Source: Bacteroidetes bacterium UBA7662
GTDB lineage: Bacteria; Bacteroidota; Bacteroidia; UBA7662
DNA: 64,000 nucleotides
NCBI GenBank assembly: GCA_002483345.1
Contig: DLHS01000006.1
Span: 78,550-142,549 of the forward strand
Direction: 5' to 3'
Shown here in pieces: positions 9,948 through 17,575 of this stretch; position 1 is the stretch's first letter; every line of letters starts with the position of its first letter. Below the pieces are notes generated by a model, which saw only the letters and a program-made list of their open reading frames with translations, was not told the origin of the DNA and did no database searches. The position numbers and the translations under genes were made by a program.

Positions 9948-10460
9948 TTAGCGGTGCTGATCCAATAAAATGACATTGCCATCAGGGTCCGTCATCATTA
10001 AACTGGCGGGGCCGGAAGTCTGTTCGTTCGCTTCACTGGTCAGCTTTATATTTTTACTTTTCAGCTGCTTCTGGATCTCCCGGATGTCGTCGAATTTTTC
10101 GAGGTTACGGGCGTTTTCGTCCCAACCGGGGTTAAATGTCAGGATATTCCCCTCAAACATGCCCTGAAACAGCCCGATGAGCGCGTTTTCATTTTTCATG
10201 ATGAGGTAATGGTTTTCCATACTTCCGGCGAAAACGCTGAAACCAAGGTTTTCATAAAATTCCCTGGAGGTTTTGAGGTCTTTGACACTCAGACTGATTG
10301 AAAAGGCACCTAATTTCATGGGTTTGGTGGTTGGAGGGTTATCTGTGGATTGCGCAGTTTCAGCCGGAGCCTTGGCCGGCAAAGTAGCTACCGGCTTCAG
10401 GAAAAAGCCAAAACAAAAGGATAGAACCAATCCTGTCAGTAAAAAGCTTGTCTTTTTCAT
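9948..10460 (-). CDS. VOC family protein with N-terminal export signal
   Basis: 170 residues. Residues 48-170 (from MKLGAFSISLSVKDL) form one VOC domain, with the F-Y-E-N-L-G-F motif and a D-P-D-G-N-V-I-L-L-D-Q-H C-terminus. The first 47 residues are MKK plus a hydrophobic helix and a Pro/Ala/Thr-rich linker, like a signal peptide or membrane anchor. VOC proteins are normally cytosolic, so either this one is exported or the real start is the internal ATG at residue 48 (nt 10319). The open frame and typical signal layout favour the long form. Confidence 0.8.
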   Translation of the reverse strand: MKKTSFLLTGLVLSFCFGFFLKPVATLPAKAPAETAQSTDNPPTTKPMKLGAFSISLSVKDLKTSREFYENLGFSVFAGSMENHYLIMKNENALIGLFQGMFEGNILTFNPGWDENARNLEKFDDIREIQKQLKSKNIKLTSEANEQTSGPASLMMTDPDGNVILLDQHR

Positions 10461-10588
10461 GGCGATCGTTGTCGGGTCTGTTCCTTTGATCCGGCTACGG
10501 CCGGCCGGTAAGAACCTGACGAATGTAAGAAAAGCCCTGCATTTCCGGCACGAAACTGCGGGACCAAAAGGATAGCCGGAAGCCCGGC

Positions 10589-11269
10589 TTATTTAATTCC
10601 CAGCTTTTCGAGCTTATTCCCGATGGTGGCCGCTTTCATTTCCGCTTCGAGCCGGTCAAATCCCTGCTTATCCACGGTTGTAACGGGCTCCCCCTTTTTC
10701 AGCAGATGTATCTCATCGCAGGTGTCGCGCAGGGTCGAAAAAATATGGGAAGAAACCAGCACCGTTTTGTCCAGCTCCCTCAGTTTATGGATGATTTCGG
10801 TGATGACCATATTGCTCTGAATATCCACCCCGTTGAAAGGCTCGTCGAGTATGAAATATTTATTCTCCTGTAAAAGAATAGCGGTGATCGCCAGTTTCTT
10901 TTTCATGCCGGTGGAATAGGTTGACGCATACTGACGGAGCGGGAGATCAAAGACATTCCTGGCTTCCGGATCCGGGATAGAAAGGCCACGGGCATTACAC
11001 AACAACCGGATGTACTCGTTGCCGGTCATGTTCGAAAAGAAAAAGGGCTCCGTCAATAAAAGACCCAGGTGGTTTTTAAGCGGACGGAATTCCGAACTGA
11101 TTTCTCCCTGAAAATCCTCCAAACCGGCGATACACCGGAAAAGGGTTGTTTTACCGGCTCCGTTTTCCCCTACTATCCCGTACACCCTGCCACCGGAAAA
11201 GCTGAGGTTCACATTTTTCAACACAAGGTTTTCGCCGTACTGCTTGTGCAGTTCTTTTATCCGGATCAT
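10589..11269 (-). CDS. ABC transporter ATP-binding protein
   Basis: 226 residues. Walker A is G-E-N-G-A-G-K-T (34-41), the signature is the degenerate Y-S-T-G-M-K-K-K (118-125), Walker B is K-Y-F-I-L-D-E-P (137-144) and the switch His is H175. The signature S-T-G-M-K-K is typical of CcmA/NatA-type exporters of drugs, ions or lipids. The start overlaps the stop of the permease gene by 4 nt, so the pair forms a translationally coupled operon, with the permease first. Confidence 0.9.
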   Translation of the reverse strand: MIRIKELHKQYGENLVLKNVNLSFSGGRVYGIVGENGAGKTTLFRCIAGLEDFQGEISSEFRPLKNHLGLLLTEPFFFSNMTGNEYIRLLCNARGLSIPDPEARNVFDLPLRQYASTYSTGMKKKLAITAILLQENKYFILDEPFNGVDIQSNMVITEIIHKLRELDKTVLVSSHIFSTLRDTCDEIHLLKKGEPVTTVDKQGFDRLEAEMKAATIGNKLEKLGIK

Positions 11270-12183
11270 TTCAGCAGCAGGTTCAGGTTTTTAATTGACT
11301 TGAAGTAAAAAAAAGGGATCATCACCAGCAGCAGCGGGAGAAAATAAATACTCAGGGCGATCAGGACACCCTCCGGCAGGCCCATTTCATCGGGATAGGC
11401 AGCGTATTTGGCCAGGATGATGGTCCATAAAAAAACAAACCCGAAAAAGGCGATAAAAAGCGTCATCTCCGGATGCTGCGGGAAAAACAACAACAGGCTT
11501 GCCACCACGGGCAGAACAAGCCCGGCTGCGAAGACAGTGGCCGTTTTCATTTTTTCAAAAATAAAGCCGGAAGGCCTGACCGCGTAAGACCAGACAAAAT
11601 AGGCAGGTTCAGGTCGCAGATAATAGGTCATCGAAATCCCCCATACCAGCAGCATGGCCAGCAACCCGAGGTTCAGATTCTGAACCGATACCGCAATGGC
11701 GGTTAAAATATAGGCCGGCAGCAACAGGTACCAGGTATTCCTGAACCCTACCGTAAATTCAAACGGCTTGCGGTAAAAGGGCGTAGGTAGTGTAAAATTC
11801 GGCCTGCCCTTAAGGCGTAAGCCGGCCATGGCTCCGCTCCCCGCGATCAGTAAAAGGGTTGCCGCATAGGCACCCTGGTACAACAGGACCACCAAAAACG
11901 GCAGGCTGATCATCAGGTTTTCCAGCAGCCTGATGAGCCGCCCCTTCCGATCGCCAAAAACCAACCTTAAAAATTCCGTTCTGCCCGTGGCTGCCATTTT
12001 GGCAAGTATCCCCAGGGCCAGCAGCAGCAGCACCGGCCCGCCATAGGTGGTTTGATGAAAGAGGTAAGTCGATAACAATATAAAAGCAGCAAAACCCAGC
12101 AGATACCCTAATACGGGATGCATGCCATAGCCCCGCAGCGTGCGGTTGGTCCGGTTAAACTGAAGCAAAAAATAGGTTTTCAA
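11266..12183 (-). CDS. ABC transporter membrane subunit
   Basis: 305 residues with about 8-10 hydrophobic helices and no soluble domain. It lies immediately upstream of and overlaps by 4 nt the ATPase gene at 10589-11269. It has no strong primary-sequence motif, which is usual for ABC-2-like permeases, so the assignment rests mainly on hydrophobicity and coupling. The substrate is unknown. Confidence 0.75.
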   Translation of the reverse strand: MKTYFLLQFNRTNRTLRGYGMHPVLGYLLGFAAFILLSTYLFHQTTYGGPVLLLLALGILAKMAATGRTEFLRLVFGDRKGRLIRLLENLMISLPFLVVLLYQGAYAATLLLIAGSGAMAGLRLKGRPNFTLPTPFYRKPFEFTVGFRNTWYLLLPAYILTAIAVSVQNLNLGLLAMLLVWGISMTYYLRPEPAYFVWSYAVRPSGFIFEKMKTATVFAAGLVLPVVASLLLFFPQHPEMTLFIAFFGFVFLWTIILAKYAAYPDEMGLPEGVLIALSIYFLPLLLVMIPFFYFKSIKNLNLLLK

Positions 12184-12297
12184 GACTGTCGGGGGTCAAA
12201 AGCAGGGTTCTGCACAACTTTTCGGGATACACGGTTTTGCTCACCAGCACCAAACGCTGCAAATATCCCTTTTGGTATCTGCCGTTTCTCCGGCTGC

Positions 12298-12861
12298 CTA
12301 ACTCCTGTCGGCCGCATAAGTCAGCATCAGCAAACCGGTGTCGGATCTTTTCACATCCGTCAGTTTCAGGTTGATCCTTTGCCGGATATCGCTAAAAAGC
12401 GGCTTGCCCGCGCCTAAAATCACGGGATGCACCGCCAGCCGGTAAACATCCACCAGGTTCATGTTCACAAAGGTGGTCACCAGCTCCGCGCCGCCATACA
12501 GCCAGATGTTTTCGCCGGGCTGACGCAGCAGTTCCAGTATCGCCTCTTTGCTGTCGGCCTGCAGGTAGGTGGCATCGCCCGTCCCGGCGGTCTGGGTGCG
12601 TGAAAAAACGTATTTTTTCTTGCTATGCAGCACCCGGTACGCTGCCTTCAGCTTGTCGCTGGCGTTTTCATCGGGTTGGTAGTTCCCCCACATGTCGTAG
12701 CTGACGCGGCCGTAAAAAATGGTGTCTACCCCTTCGAGTATGCCGTTGAGTATGTCCCCGAAATCCACCTCCGGGTCATCGTCGAGCCAGTCGAGTTCGC
12801 CGTTGGGGCCTTCTATGAATCCGTCGAGGGTGACGGCGAGGTCTAAGATTATTTTGCGCAT
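12298..12861 (-). CDS. Dihydrofolate reductase-fold protein (RibD C-terminal-like)
   Basis: 187 residues. It opens with MRKIILDLAVTLDGFIEGP, the first strand and loop of the YyaP/YwjB group of DHFR-fold reductases. F-Y-G-R-V-S-Y (about 49-55) and W-L-Y-G-G-A-E-L (about 110-117) are the nucleotide-binding blocks of the RibD_C family. It probably is an NADPH-dependent reductase of unknown substrate; it lies alone and upstream of a repeat-rich spacer. Confidence 0.85.
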   Translation of the reverse strand: MRKIILDLAVTLDGFIEGPNGELDWLDDDPEVDFGDILNGILEGVDTIFYGRVSYDMWGNYQPDENASDKLKAAYRVLHSKKKYVFSRTQTAGTGDATYLQADSKEAILELLRQPGENIWLYGGAELVTTFVNMNLVDVYRLAVHPVILGAGKPLFSDIRQRINLKLTDVKRSDTGLLMLTYAADRS

Positions 12862-13387
12862 GGGTGGGGTGTTGGTTCTGCAAAAGTACTTTCAGACATT
12901 GAGATTTCGAGAGACGAGAGTGCGAGACGGGATTTCCGGGCTTTGCTGGCCTGGCTTTTTTAACGCAGATTCCACGGAGTCAGAAGAGTTTCACAGAGAT
13001 TTCATAAGCCTGTCCTTTCGAGTAGGTTTTTCCATAAAAAATAAACCAGGTAACCCCAAAAGCCTGTCATTCGAGTAGGTTTTTCCATAAAAAATAAACA
13101 GAGCAAACCCAAAAGCCTGTCATTTCGAGTAGGTTTTCCCGTAAAAAATAAACAGCGTAAACCGTATCGAGAAGGACAGGCGAGCCGCGGTATGGCATAG
13201 CTGTGCTGAAAGGGATGTTTTTGTTCAACCCCTACAGGGTCGGAGGGTTGGGGGGTGCGCTTACGCGTATACACAGCTTGTGGCCCTACAGGCCACGGTG
13301 GTACAACAAACCCTGCTCCTGATCCATCGCCGGCACCGCCGGCACAATAAAAAAGTCTCGCGCTCTCGCCTCTCGCCCTCTCGATGT
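12862..13387. other. Gene-free spacer rich in repeats
   Basis: About 525 bases with no supportable gene. Near its ends are an inverted pair of CGAGAG/GCGAGAC-rich tracts (about 12905-12935 and 13352-13385). A three-copy tandem repeat lies at 13006-13165, and CTTCTCGATACGG near 13165-13180 reads as a partial inverted match to it. Such blocks are common between Bacteroidota genes. Confidence 0.55.
13006..13165. repeat. Three tandem copies of a 53-54-nt unit
   Basis: The unit starts AAGCCTGTC(A/C)TTTCGAGTAGG, then TTTT(T/C)CC(A/G)TAAAAAATAAAC. Copies begin at 13006, 13060 and 13113. After the last copy the sequence GTATCGAGAAGGACAGGCG inverts the beginning of the unit, so the array can fold back. 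The copies are adjacent without spacers, so this is not a CRISPR array. Confidence 0.8.
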
Positions 13388-13735
13388 CTAAACCCCCAAA
13401 GCCAGTTGCAAAATCTCCGTAATCTCCCCCACCGCTAAGTCACCGTTCGGATTTACCCGCAGTATCTTCATCCTGGCCCGATCACCCGCCTCCAGCGCCG
13501 GGTGCTCCAGCCGTTTGCCGTCTACCAGCAGCAGATAGGGTTCGGTCGTCTTTTTATCCGTCCACAAATAACAGAACGCCCGCTGGCCGTAGCAGAAACA
13601 GGGCATGCCGTACTTCCGGGTTTCGGTAATACCCGGATCCTGCTGCAGAATGAGGTGGCGCAGGGTCAGCAGGCAGCTTTGGTTGGGTTCGGGTTGGGAG
13701 AGGTAGAAGGTATCGGGCGTATCAAACATGCTCAT
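13388..13735 (-). CDS. DUF1801 (YdhG-like) protein
   Basis: 115 residues matching the DUF1801 fold: E-T-R-K-Y-G-M-P-C-F-C-Y (about 38-49), Y-L-W-T-D-K-K and Y-L-L-L-V-D-G-K. These small cytoplasmic proteins have an unknown biochemical role. The gene is separated from the beta-lactamase by about 150 nt and is probably transcribed alone. Confidence 0.8.
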   Translation of the reverse strand: MSMFDTPDTFYLSQPEPNQSCLLTLRHLILQQDPGITETRKYGMPCFCYGQRAFCYLWTDKKTTEPYLLLVDGKRLEHPALEAGDRARMKILRVNPNGDLAVGEITEILQLALGV

Positions 13736-13884
13736 TGAAGGCTGGTGAAAACAAACATGGCCATGATTCAGCTAATTACCATGCGGTATTCAGCATTTCA
13801 CGGGGGTGATCCGGCTTATTCTCCGCAAAAATGCGGTGAATAGAGCGTTTATTCACCGTAGACCGGCACTAACTGCCCTCCCGG

Positions 13885-14784
13885 CTACTTTTTACTGACA
13901 AAATAATCCCAGGCGGCTTGGGTAATGTCGGCTATGATTTTTTCGTTGGTGGTCAGGTTTTCCTTCGATTCGGTGACAAAAACACTGATAAAAAAGTACC
14001 GCCCGTCGGGTAGAAACACGATTCCGATATCGTTGACGGCGGCGGTGATGCCGGTCGTTTGGTTTTGCCCCGACCAACCTGTCTTATGCGCTACCACCGT
14101 GCCCAGCGGCAATTGCCCCTTCAGGCGGTTTTTTCCGGTGGAGGTAGCCTTCATCAGCTCCCACACAAAAGCATAACTTCTTTCCGACAACAGGCGGTTG
14201 TTGTGCTCATAAAAAGTACGCAAAATGCGGTTGGCTTCGAGGGGAGTCGTCCAGTTCAAAAACTGCCCGTCCCAGTTCCCCTGCATGGTTTCTTCGTTAA
14301 TTTTAATCGAAATTTCCTCAAAACCCAGTCCCTTGAAATAGGCCTCCACCACCTGTGGACCGCCCAACATTTTCAGCAATACATCACAAGCCGCATTGTC
14401 GCTCTGGCTCAGGGCATAACGAAGGAGTTCTGACAGGGGCAAGGTCGCGCCTTCCGGGTATTTGTCCCTTAACGGACTCCAAAAACCCGGCAGCAACGCA
14501 CTTTTTTGCACGACTACCTCCTGCTCCAACGCAAACTTGCCGGCATCGATTTGCGCCAGCATACACAACACAATCGGGAACTTAAACACACTCTGCATCG
14601 GAAAATGCCGGTCGCCCCGCACACTCAGGGTATCGGCCGCGTGCATCCCCCGGATGGCCACCCCCACCACCGCCTGCTTGGCCGAAACGATGGCCTCTAT
14701 CTCCCGGCGCAGTGTTTCGGTGGTTTGGGCAGAGGTGGGGGTGAAGAGGTGCAGGGAGAGGAGGATCAGGATAAGTTTTGGCAT
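13885..14784 (-). CDS. bla: Class A beta-lactamase (subclass A2-like)
   Basis: 299 residues with a signal peptide (about 1-19, ending T-S-A-Q). All class A catalytic features are present: S65-V-F-K68 (the active-site serine and lysine), S128-D-N130, general-base Glu164 in the omega loop (motif N-E-E-T-M) and K234-T-G236. The F after the S-x-x in the first motif and the N-E-x-x-M omega loop resemble Bacteroidota CfxA/CblA/PER enzymes rather than TEM. It is a secreted, likely periplasmic serine hydrolase of penicillins or cephalosporins; the spectrum cannot be read. No BlaI/BlaR regulators are adjacent, but two palindromes lie just upstream (14811-14869). Confidence 0.93.
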   Translation of the reverse strand: MPKLILILLSLHLFTPTSAQTTETLRREIEAIVSAKQAVVGVAIRGMHAADTLSVRGDRHFPMQSVFKFPIVLCMLAQIDAGKFALEQEVVVQKSALLPGFWSPLRDKYPEGATLPLSELLRYALSQSDNAACDVLLKMLGGPQVVEAYFKGLGFEEISIKINEETMQGNWDGQFLNWTTPLEANRILRTFYEHNNRLLSERSYAFVWELMKATSTGKNRLKGQLPLGTVVAHKTGWSGQNQTTGITAAVNDIGIVFLPDGRYFFISVFVTESKENLTTNEKIIADITQAAWDYFVSKK

Positions 14785-14810
14785 TTTCAGGGTTTTGGTG
14801 GTGGCTGGTG

Positions 14811-14869
14811 TGACACTGTCAGACCAGTAGATTTCATAATCTTCTCTGCTGTCCTGACACTGTCAGGAC
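14811..14869. promoter_or_regulatory. Paired TGACACTGTCA palindromes upstream of bla
   Basis: TGACACTGTCA occurs at 14811-14821 and again at 14856-14866 (45 nt apart). The second copy extends to a 9-bp-arm palindrome, GTCCTGACA-C-TGTCAGGAC (14851-14869). The first is 26 nt upstream of the beta-lactamase start. They could be operator sites, or a dispersed hairpin repeat; the sequence alone does not decide. Confidence 0.45.
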
Positions 14870-14928
14870 ACGTTCTAAAGCCTTCTTTCTGCTTAGAAAT
14901 GTGGTTCAGCCTTACATTATCCCCTAAA

Positions 14929-15222
14929 CTACCTCGCATAAATCAACTCCATTTCACGCTCCACCATCGGTTTGATGTGCTTCGACAGTCCGCCGGAGGA
15001 AACCAGATCAACCCTTGTTTTCAGCAATTGCTCCAGATCAAGCTGCATCTGGATAAATCCCAGGCCAATTTTCTGAGAATAGTCCAGGTCTACTAAAATG
15101 TCGATATCGCTTTGCTCATCTGCCTCTCCCCTTGCATAGGAACCATAAACATAGGCTGCCAGAACCGGTCTGGTCCTGAAATAGTCCTGGATGGTTTCAA
15201 TACTTTGGTGGTCGAGTTGCAT
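14929..15222 (-). CDS. Minimal nucleotidyltransferase (MNT)
   Basis: 97 residues, the usual size of MNT domains. The catalytic motif is intact: G27-S28 followed by D39-I-D41 (G-S-Y-A-R-G...S-D-I-D-I-L-V-D). MNTs usually act with a HEPN partner as toxin-antitoxin modules in which the MNT AMPylates the HEPN toxin, but no HEPN gene is seen next to it. It could be an orphan antitoxin. Confidence 0.85.
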   Translation of the reverse strand: MQLDHQSIETIQDYFRTRPVLAAYVYGSYARGEADEQSDIDILVDLDYSQKIGLGFIQMQLDLEQLLKTRVDLVSSGGLSKHIKPMVEREMELIYAR

Positions 15223-15279
15223 AAGGTAAAGATAGTCAATGATCCAATTTGCGCCGCAGCGCCTGCCCCTTGGCCTCCC

Positions 15280-15495
15280 TCACCCTTCCAGCTCCAGATG
15301 CCCGCAAACTTCTTTCAGCAGCTCACAAGGCTCTGCATGGATGGCCAGCGCGATGAGGTAAAGCTCATCCGCCCGGAGTTTGGTGGCGGGGTTCAGGGTT
15401 AGTTCGCTGAGGCGGACTTTACTCAGGCCCGTTCTGCGTGATACTTCTGATTTGTTAACCGACCGCTTTGCCAGGTATTTGCCGAGTGGAGTCAT
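15280..15495 (-). CDS. Small XRE-type helix-turn-helix protein
   Basis: 71 residues, essentially one HTH domain: K-S-E-V-S-R-R-T-G-L-S-K-V-R-L-S-E-L is the two-helix DNA-reading unit, followed by an Asp/Glu/Leu-rich helix (E-L-Y-L-I-A-L-A-I). It is a likely DNA-binding regulator. It lies next to MNT (15222), but no toxin partner is recognised. Confidence 0.75.
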   Translation of the reverse strand: MTPLGKYLAKRSVNKSEVSRRTGLSKVRLSELTLNPATKLRADELYLIALAIHAEPCELLKEVCGHLELEG

Positions 15496-15629
15496 CTGAT
15501 TTTAAGGTTTTTCTTATCCGAAGTTCACCTAAAAATGCCGGATGTTCATAAATTCTGCATGAAATCCAAGACAACAAATGGGCTTCTGTCAAAGAAACGT
15601 ACTTCGTTCTTCACTCCTAAAAGTTTAAA

Positions 15630-16451
15630 TTAGTCTACTTTTCGAAATGTTAAAAGCGTAATGCCTCCAAAATCTCCCAGTTTTACAGTTTGTTCAAGAC
15701 CCAGAATATCCTCTGAAGACCCTTGTAGTACTGTAGAAAACCACCTCGAAAGTTCCGTCACAGTTTCATTATACTCAAGAGCATTGCTGTCAATTACTGC
15801 TACTTGTTCACTAATATAACGAGAATCAAAGCGAATTGGTAAAGGGTATTCTTTAATTCCGGTTACTTCACGAAATAATTTGGAGCACCAAGAATAATGA
15901 AACGTATGGTCCGCTTTCCATTTAATCATTACACTTGCTGAAATATTAAGGTTTACATAGTGCTTGGTTGTGCTTTCAATTGAAGTATCATACTTCGCTT
16001 TAAGAATAAAAATCCCTGCAAGTCCTAGTTCCAGTTTATGTGCCAATCTTGTAAAATGAGCTTTGGGCATAAGCAGGTTTGCTGCAAAGTGATTTGCAGC
16101 TATTTCAATTTTCTTACATTCTTGTTCGTTTAAATCCCCCTTAAAGGAAAGTGACACACCTTTGGAAAGCTGAGCCTTGTGTGCAGAAATAAAAAAATGA
16201 CCAAGTTCATGTGCTATTGTAAAACGTATCCGGCCAGATTCACTATGTTCAAGTAGGTCGGTATTAAGAATGATATAAAACTTCTTTGAATAATGTACCA
16301 ATTGGCCTAGAAAATGATTGCCATAATTGTTCTTAATAAAAGAAATCCGTTTGGTTTTAACAATCTTTTCAAGGTCTACTCTTCCCCGGAAAAGGAAGCG
16401 ATTACCTATTGATTCTGCTAATTCGGCAATATCGTCTAAGCTCTTATCCAT
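15630..16451 (-). CDS. ImmA/IrrE-family zinc metallo-endopeptidase
   Basis: 273 residues. The zinc motif H81-E-L-G-H85 is in the context F-T-I-A-H-E-L-G-H-F, with the downstream I-E-I-A-A-N-H-F-A-A-N-L-L-M-P (115-129) giving the third ligand region typical of ImmA/IrrE (COG2856). These enzymes cleave a repressor to turn genes on. It is the third gene of the minus-strand operon with a 111-aa protein (ends at 16452, next to the start here) and the sigma factor, across the divergent region from the ubiquitin-like operon. The candidate target is therefore the 111-aa protein or another regulator of the sigma factor. Confidence 0.9.
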   Translation of the reverse strand: MDKSLDDIAELAESIGNRFLFRGRVDLEKIVKTKRISFIKNNYGNHFLGQLVHYSKKFYIILNTDLLEHSESGRIRFTIAHELGHFFISAHKAQLSKGVSLSFKGDLNEQECKKIEIAANHFAANLLMPKAHFTRLAHKLELGLAGIFILKAKYDTSIESTTKHYVNLNISASVMIKWKADHTFHYSWCSKLFREVTGIKEYPLPIRFDSRYISEQVAVIDSNALEYNETVTELSRWFSTVLQGSSEDILGLEQTVKLGDFGGITLLTFRKVD

Positions 16452-16787
16452 TTATCCCTTCTTTATTTTTTTCTCAGCACTCTTAATGTCATTGATTATC
16501 TTTTGCTGAATCTCTTTTGGAAGTTCAGATGTTCCTTCTCTTGCAGCCATCGCAAAATTATCATTCTCTGGTTCTACGGAATTAAATTCTACCTTTTCAT
16601 TAGGGTAAATGAAAGTGGGTTCTTGTAATTCTGCAGGTAGAATTACATCTGTTGCCCCAAAAATGCGTTCAAATTCCCTCACATCTTCAAAAGTTTCTGG
16701 AAAGAGGAATCCACCTGTTTTGAGGGATCTCTCTATCATCCTATTCTGTTGATAATTTTCGGAATTATTGTTCGCTCTTTTTTTCAT
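16452..16787 (-). CDS. Unrecognised 111-aa protein between sigma factor and protease
   Basis: 111 residues, charged, without membrane helix or known domain. The middle holds E-D-V-R-E-F-E-R-I-F-G, and the C-terminus (L-P-K-E-I-Q-Q-K-I-I-N-D-I-K-S-A-E-K-K-I-K-K-G) is a predicted helix. Its stop abuts the protease start (16452/16451) and its start follows the sigma-factor stop by 17 nt, so all three are likely co-transcribed. A place between sigma factor and protease is where an anti-sigma factor or protease substrate would be expected; that role is inference. Confidence 0.7.
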   Translation of the reverse strand: MKKRANNNSENYQQNRMIERSLKTGGFLFPETFEDVREFERIFGATDVILPAELQEPTFIYPNEKVEFNSVEPENDNFAMAAREGTSELPKEIQQKIINDIKSAEKKIKKG

Positions 16788-16804
16788 GATTTTTGTTTAT
16801 CGGT

Positions 16805-17476
16805 TTAAAAGCAATGTTTTTTAATTTTATCAAGTGTCCTCTTCTTAATCTGACGGATATTAGCTGAGTTTGTAGTATGTAATTCACAGAGAAGACTCAT
16901 TGCATTTGAACTAAGTTTTCGCGTTGGATCATTTATACAACCCTCATTCGCATAAGTCTCTATAACATGTCTTTGCACCTCAGTTAAATTTTTCATTACC
17001 TCCCTTAATTTTAGACGAAACTCATTTGGGGTTTCAATGGGTTCTTCACCATATAGGCTATCAAACAAATCATAATGCGTGTCTACCTGTCCTAATTCCA
17101 AGTCATCTATTGAAATCCAGTTTTTCTTTTTTGCATATTCCTTATTAAAACAGTTATTGGCTATTATGCCTAACCATGCTTTAAGAATGGCCTCGTGCTT
17201 TGTTGAGTCCGATTCCCTAGACAAGTCGAAATTTTTGATTTTGCGAAAAGCACTAATAAAGGTCTGTTGAGTAATGTCTGTCGCTAACTCTCTTGAATCA
17301 CTAAAATTAACGCACTTTTGAATTGCAATTTTATAGATATATCCTTTAAACTTCTGAAAGAAGTTGTTCTGAAATAATTGTAACTTCCTTAAGTCGACAT
17401 CATTTTTCAACCCATCAACAATTTGTTGGCAGGTGAAGTTAATTTCTATAGGCTTCACTTTGGCAACTACCTGCAT
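16805..17476 (-). CDS. ECF-like RNA polymerase sigma factor
   Basis: 223 residues with a region-2-like segment (about 65-85: R-E-L-A-T-D-I-T-Q-Q-T-F-I-S-A-F-R-K-I) and a region-4-like segment (about 160-222: L-T-E-V-Q-R-H-V-I-E-T-Y and a C-terminal N-S-A-N-I-R-Q-I-K-K-R-T-L-D-K-I). The tail is longer than a minimal ECF factor. It is the first gene of its operon, and the divergent region ahead of it carries the symmetric dyad. The natural inference is that it drives both operons. Confidence 0.8.
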   Translation of the reverse strand: MQVVAKVKPIEINFTCQQIVDGLKNDVDLRKLQLFQNNFFQKFKGYIYKIAIQKCVNFSDSRELATDITQQTFISAFRKIKNFDLSRESDSTKHEAILKAWLGIIANNCFNKEYAKKKNWISIDDLELGQVDTHYDLFDSLYGEEPIETPNEFRLKLREVMKNLTEVQRHVIETYANEGCINDPTRKLSSNAMSLLCELHTTNSANIRQIKKRTLDKIKKHCF

Positions 17477-17506
17477 TTTAAAAAACGTTTAATACAATAA
17501 ATACTA

Positions 17507-17545
17507 AACCGTGACAAGGGATAGAGGCGCTACTTTGTCACGGTT
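17507..17545. promoter_or_regulatory. Symmetric divergent dyad / twin promoter element
   Basis: Perfect 11-bp inverted arms AACCGTGACAA (17507-17517) and TTGTCACGGTT (17535-17545), separated by 17 nt, in the 99-nt gap between the sigma factor and multiubiquitin genes. On both sides the half-site reads 5'-TTGTCACGGTT-3' in the direction of transcription, and both downstream start codons follow after exactly 30 nt. This fits twin promoter -35-type elements used by the encoded sigma factor, or a shared operator. A TAAAC stretch follows on both sides at similar distance as a possible -10 part. Confidence 0.7.
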
Positions 17546-17575
17546 ATAGGTTCTATCAATAAACAAATTTCAAAA

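Noticed and set aside
13006..13165. Possible CRISPR array
   Set aside because: Only three copies, adjacent to each other without spacers.
14811..14869. BlaI/MecI operators
   Set aside because: BlaI sites read TACA-TGTA; TGACACTGTCA is different and no BlaI gene is adjacent, so the operator call is kept open rather than named.
15222..15280. MNT (14929-15222) and XRE protein (15280-15495) as one toxin-antitoxin pair
   Set aside because: No HEPN or other toxin is recognised in either; the two are only neighbours.
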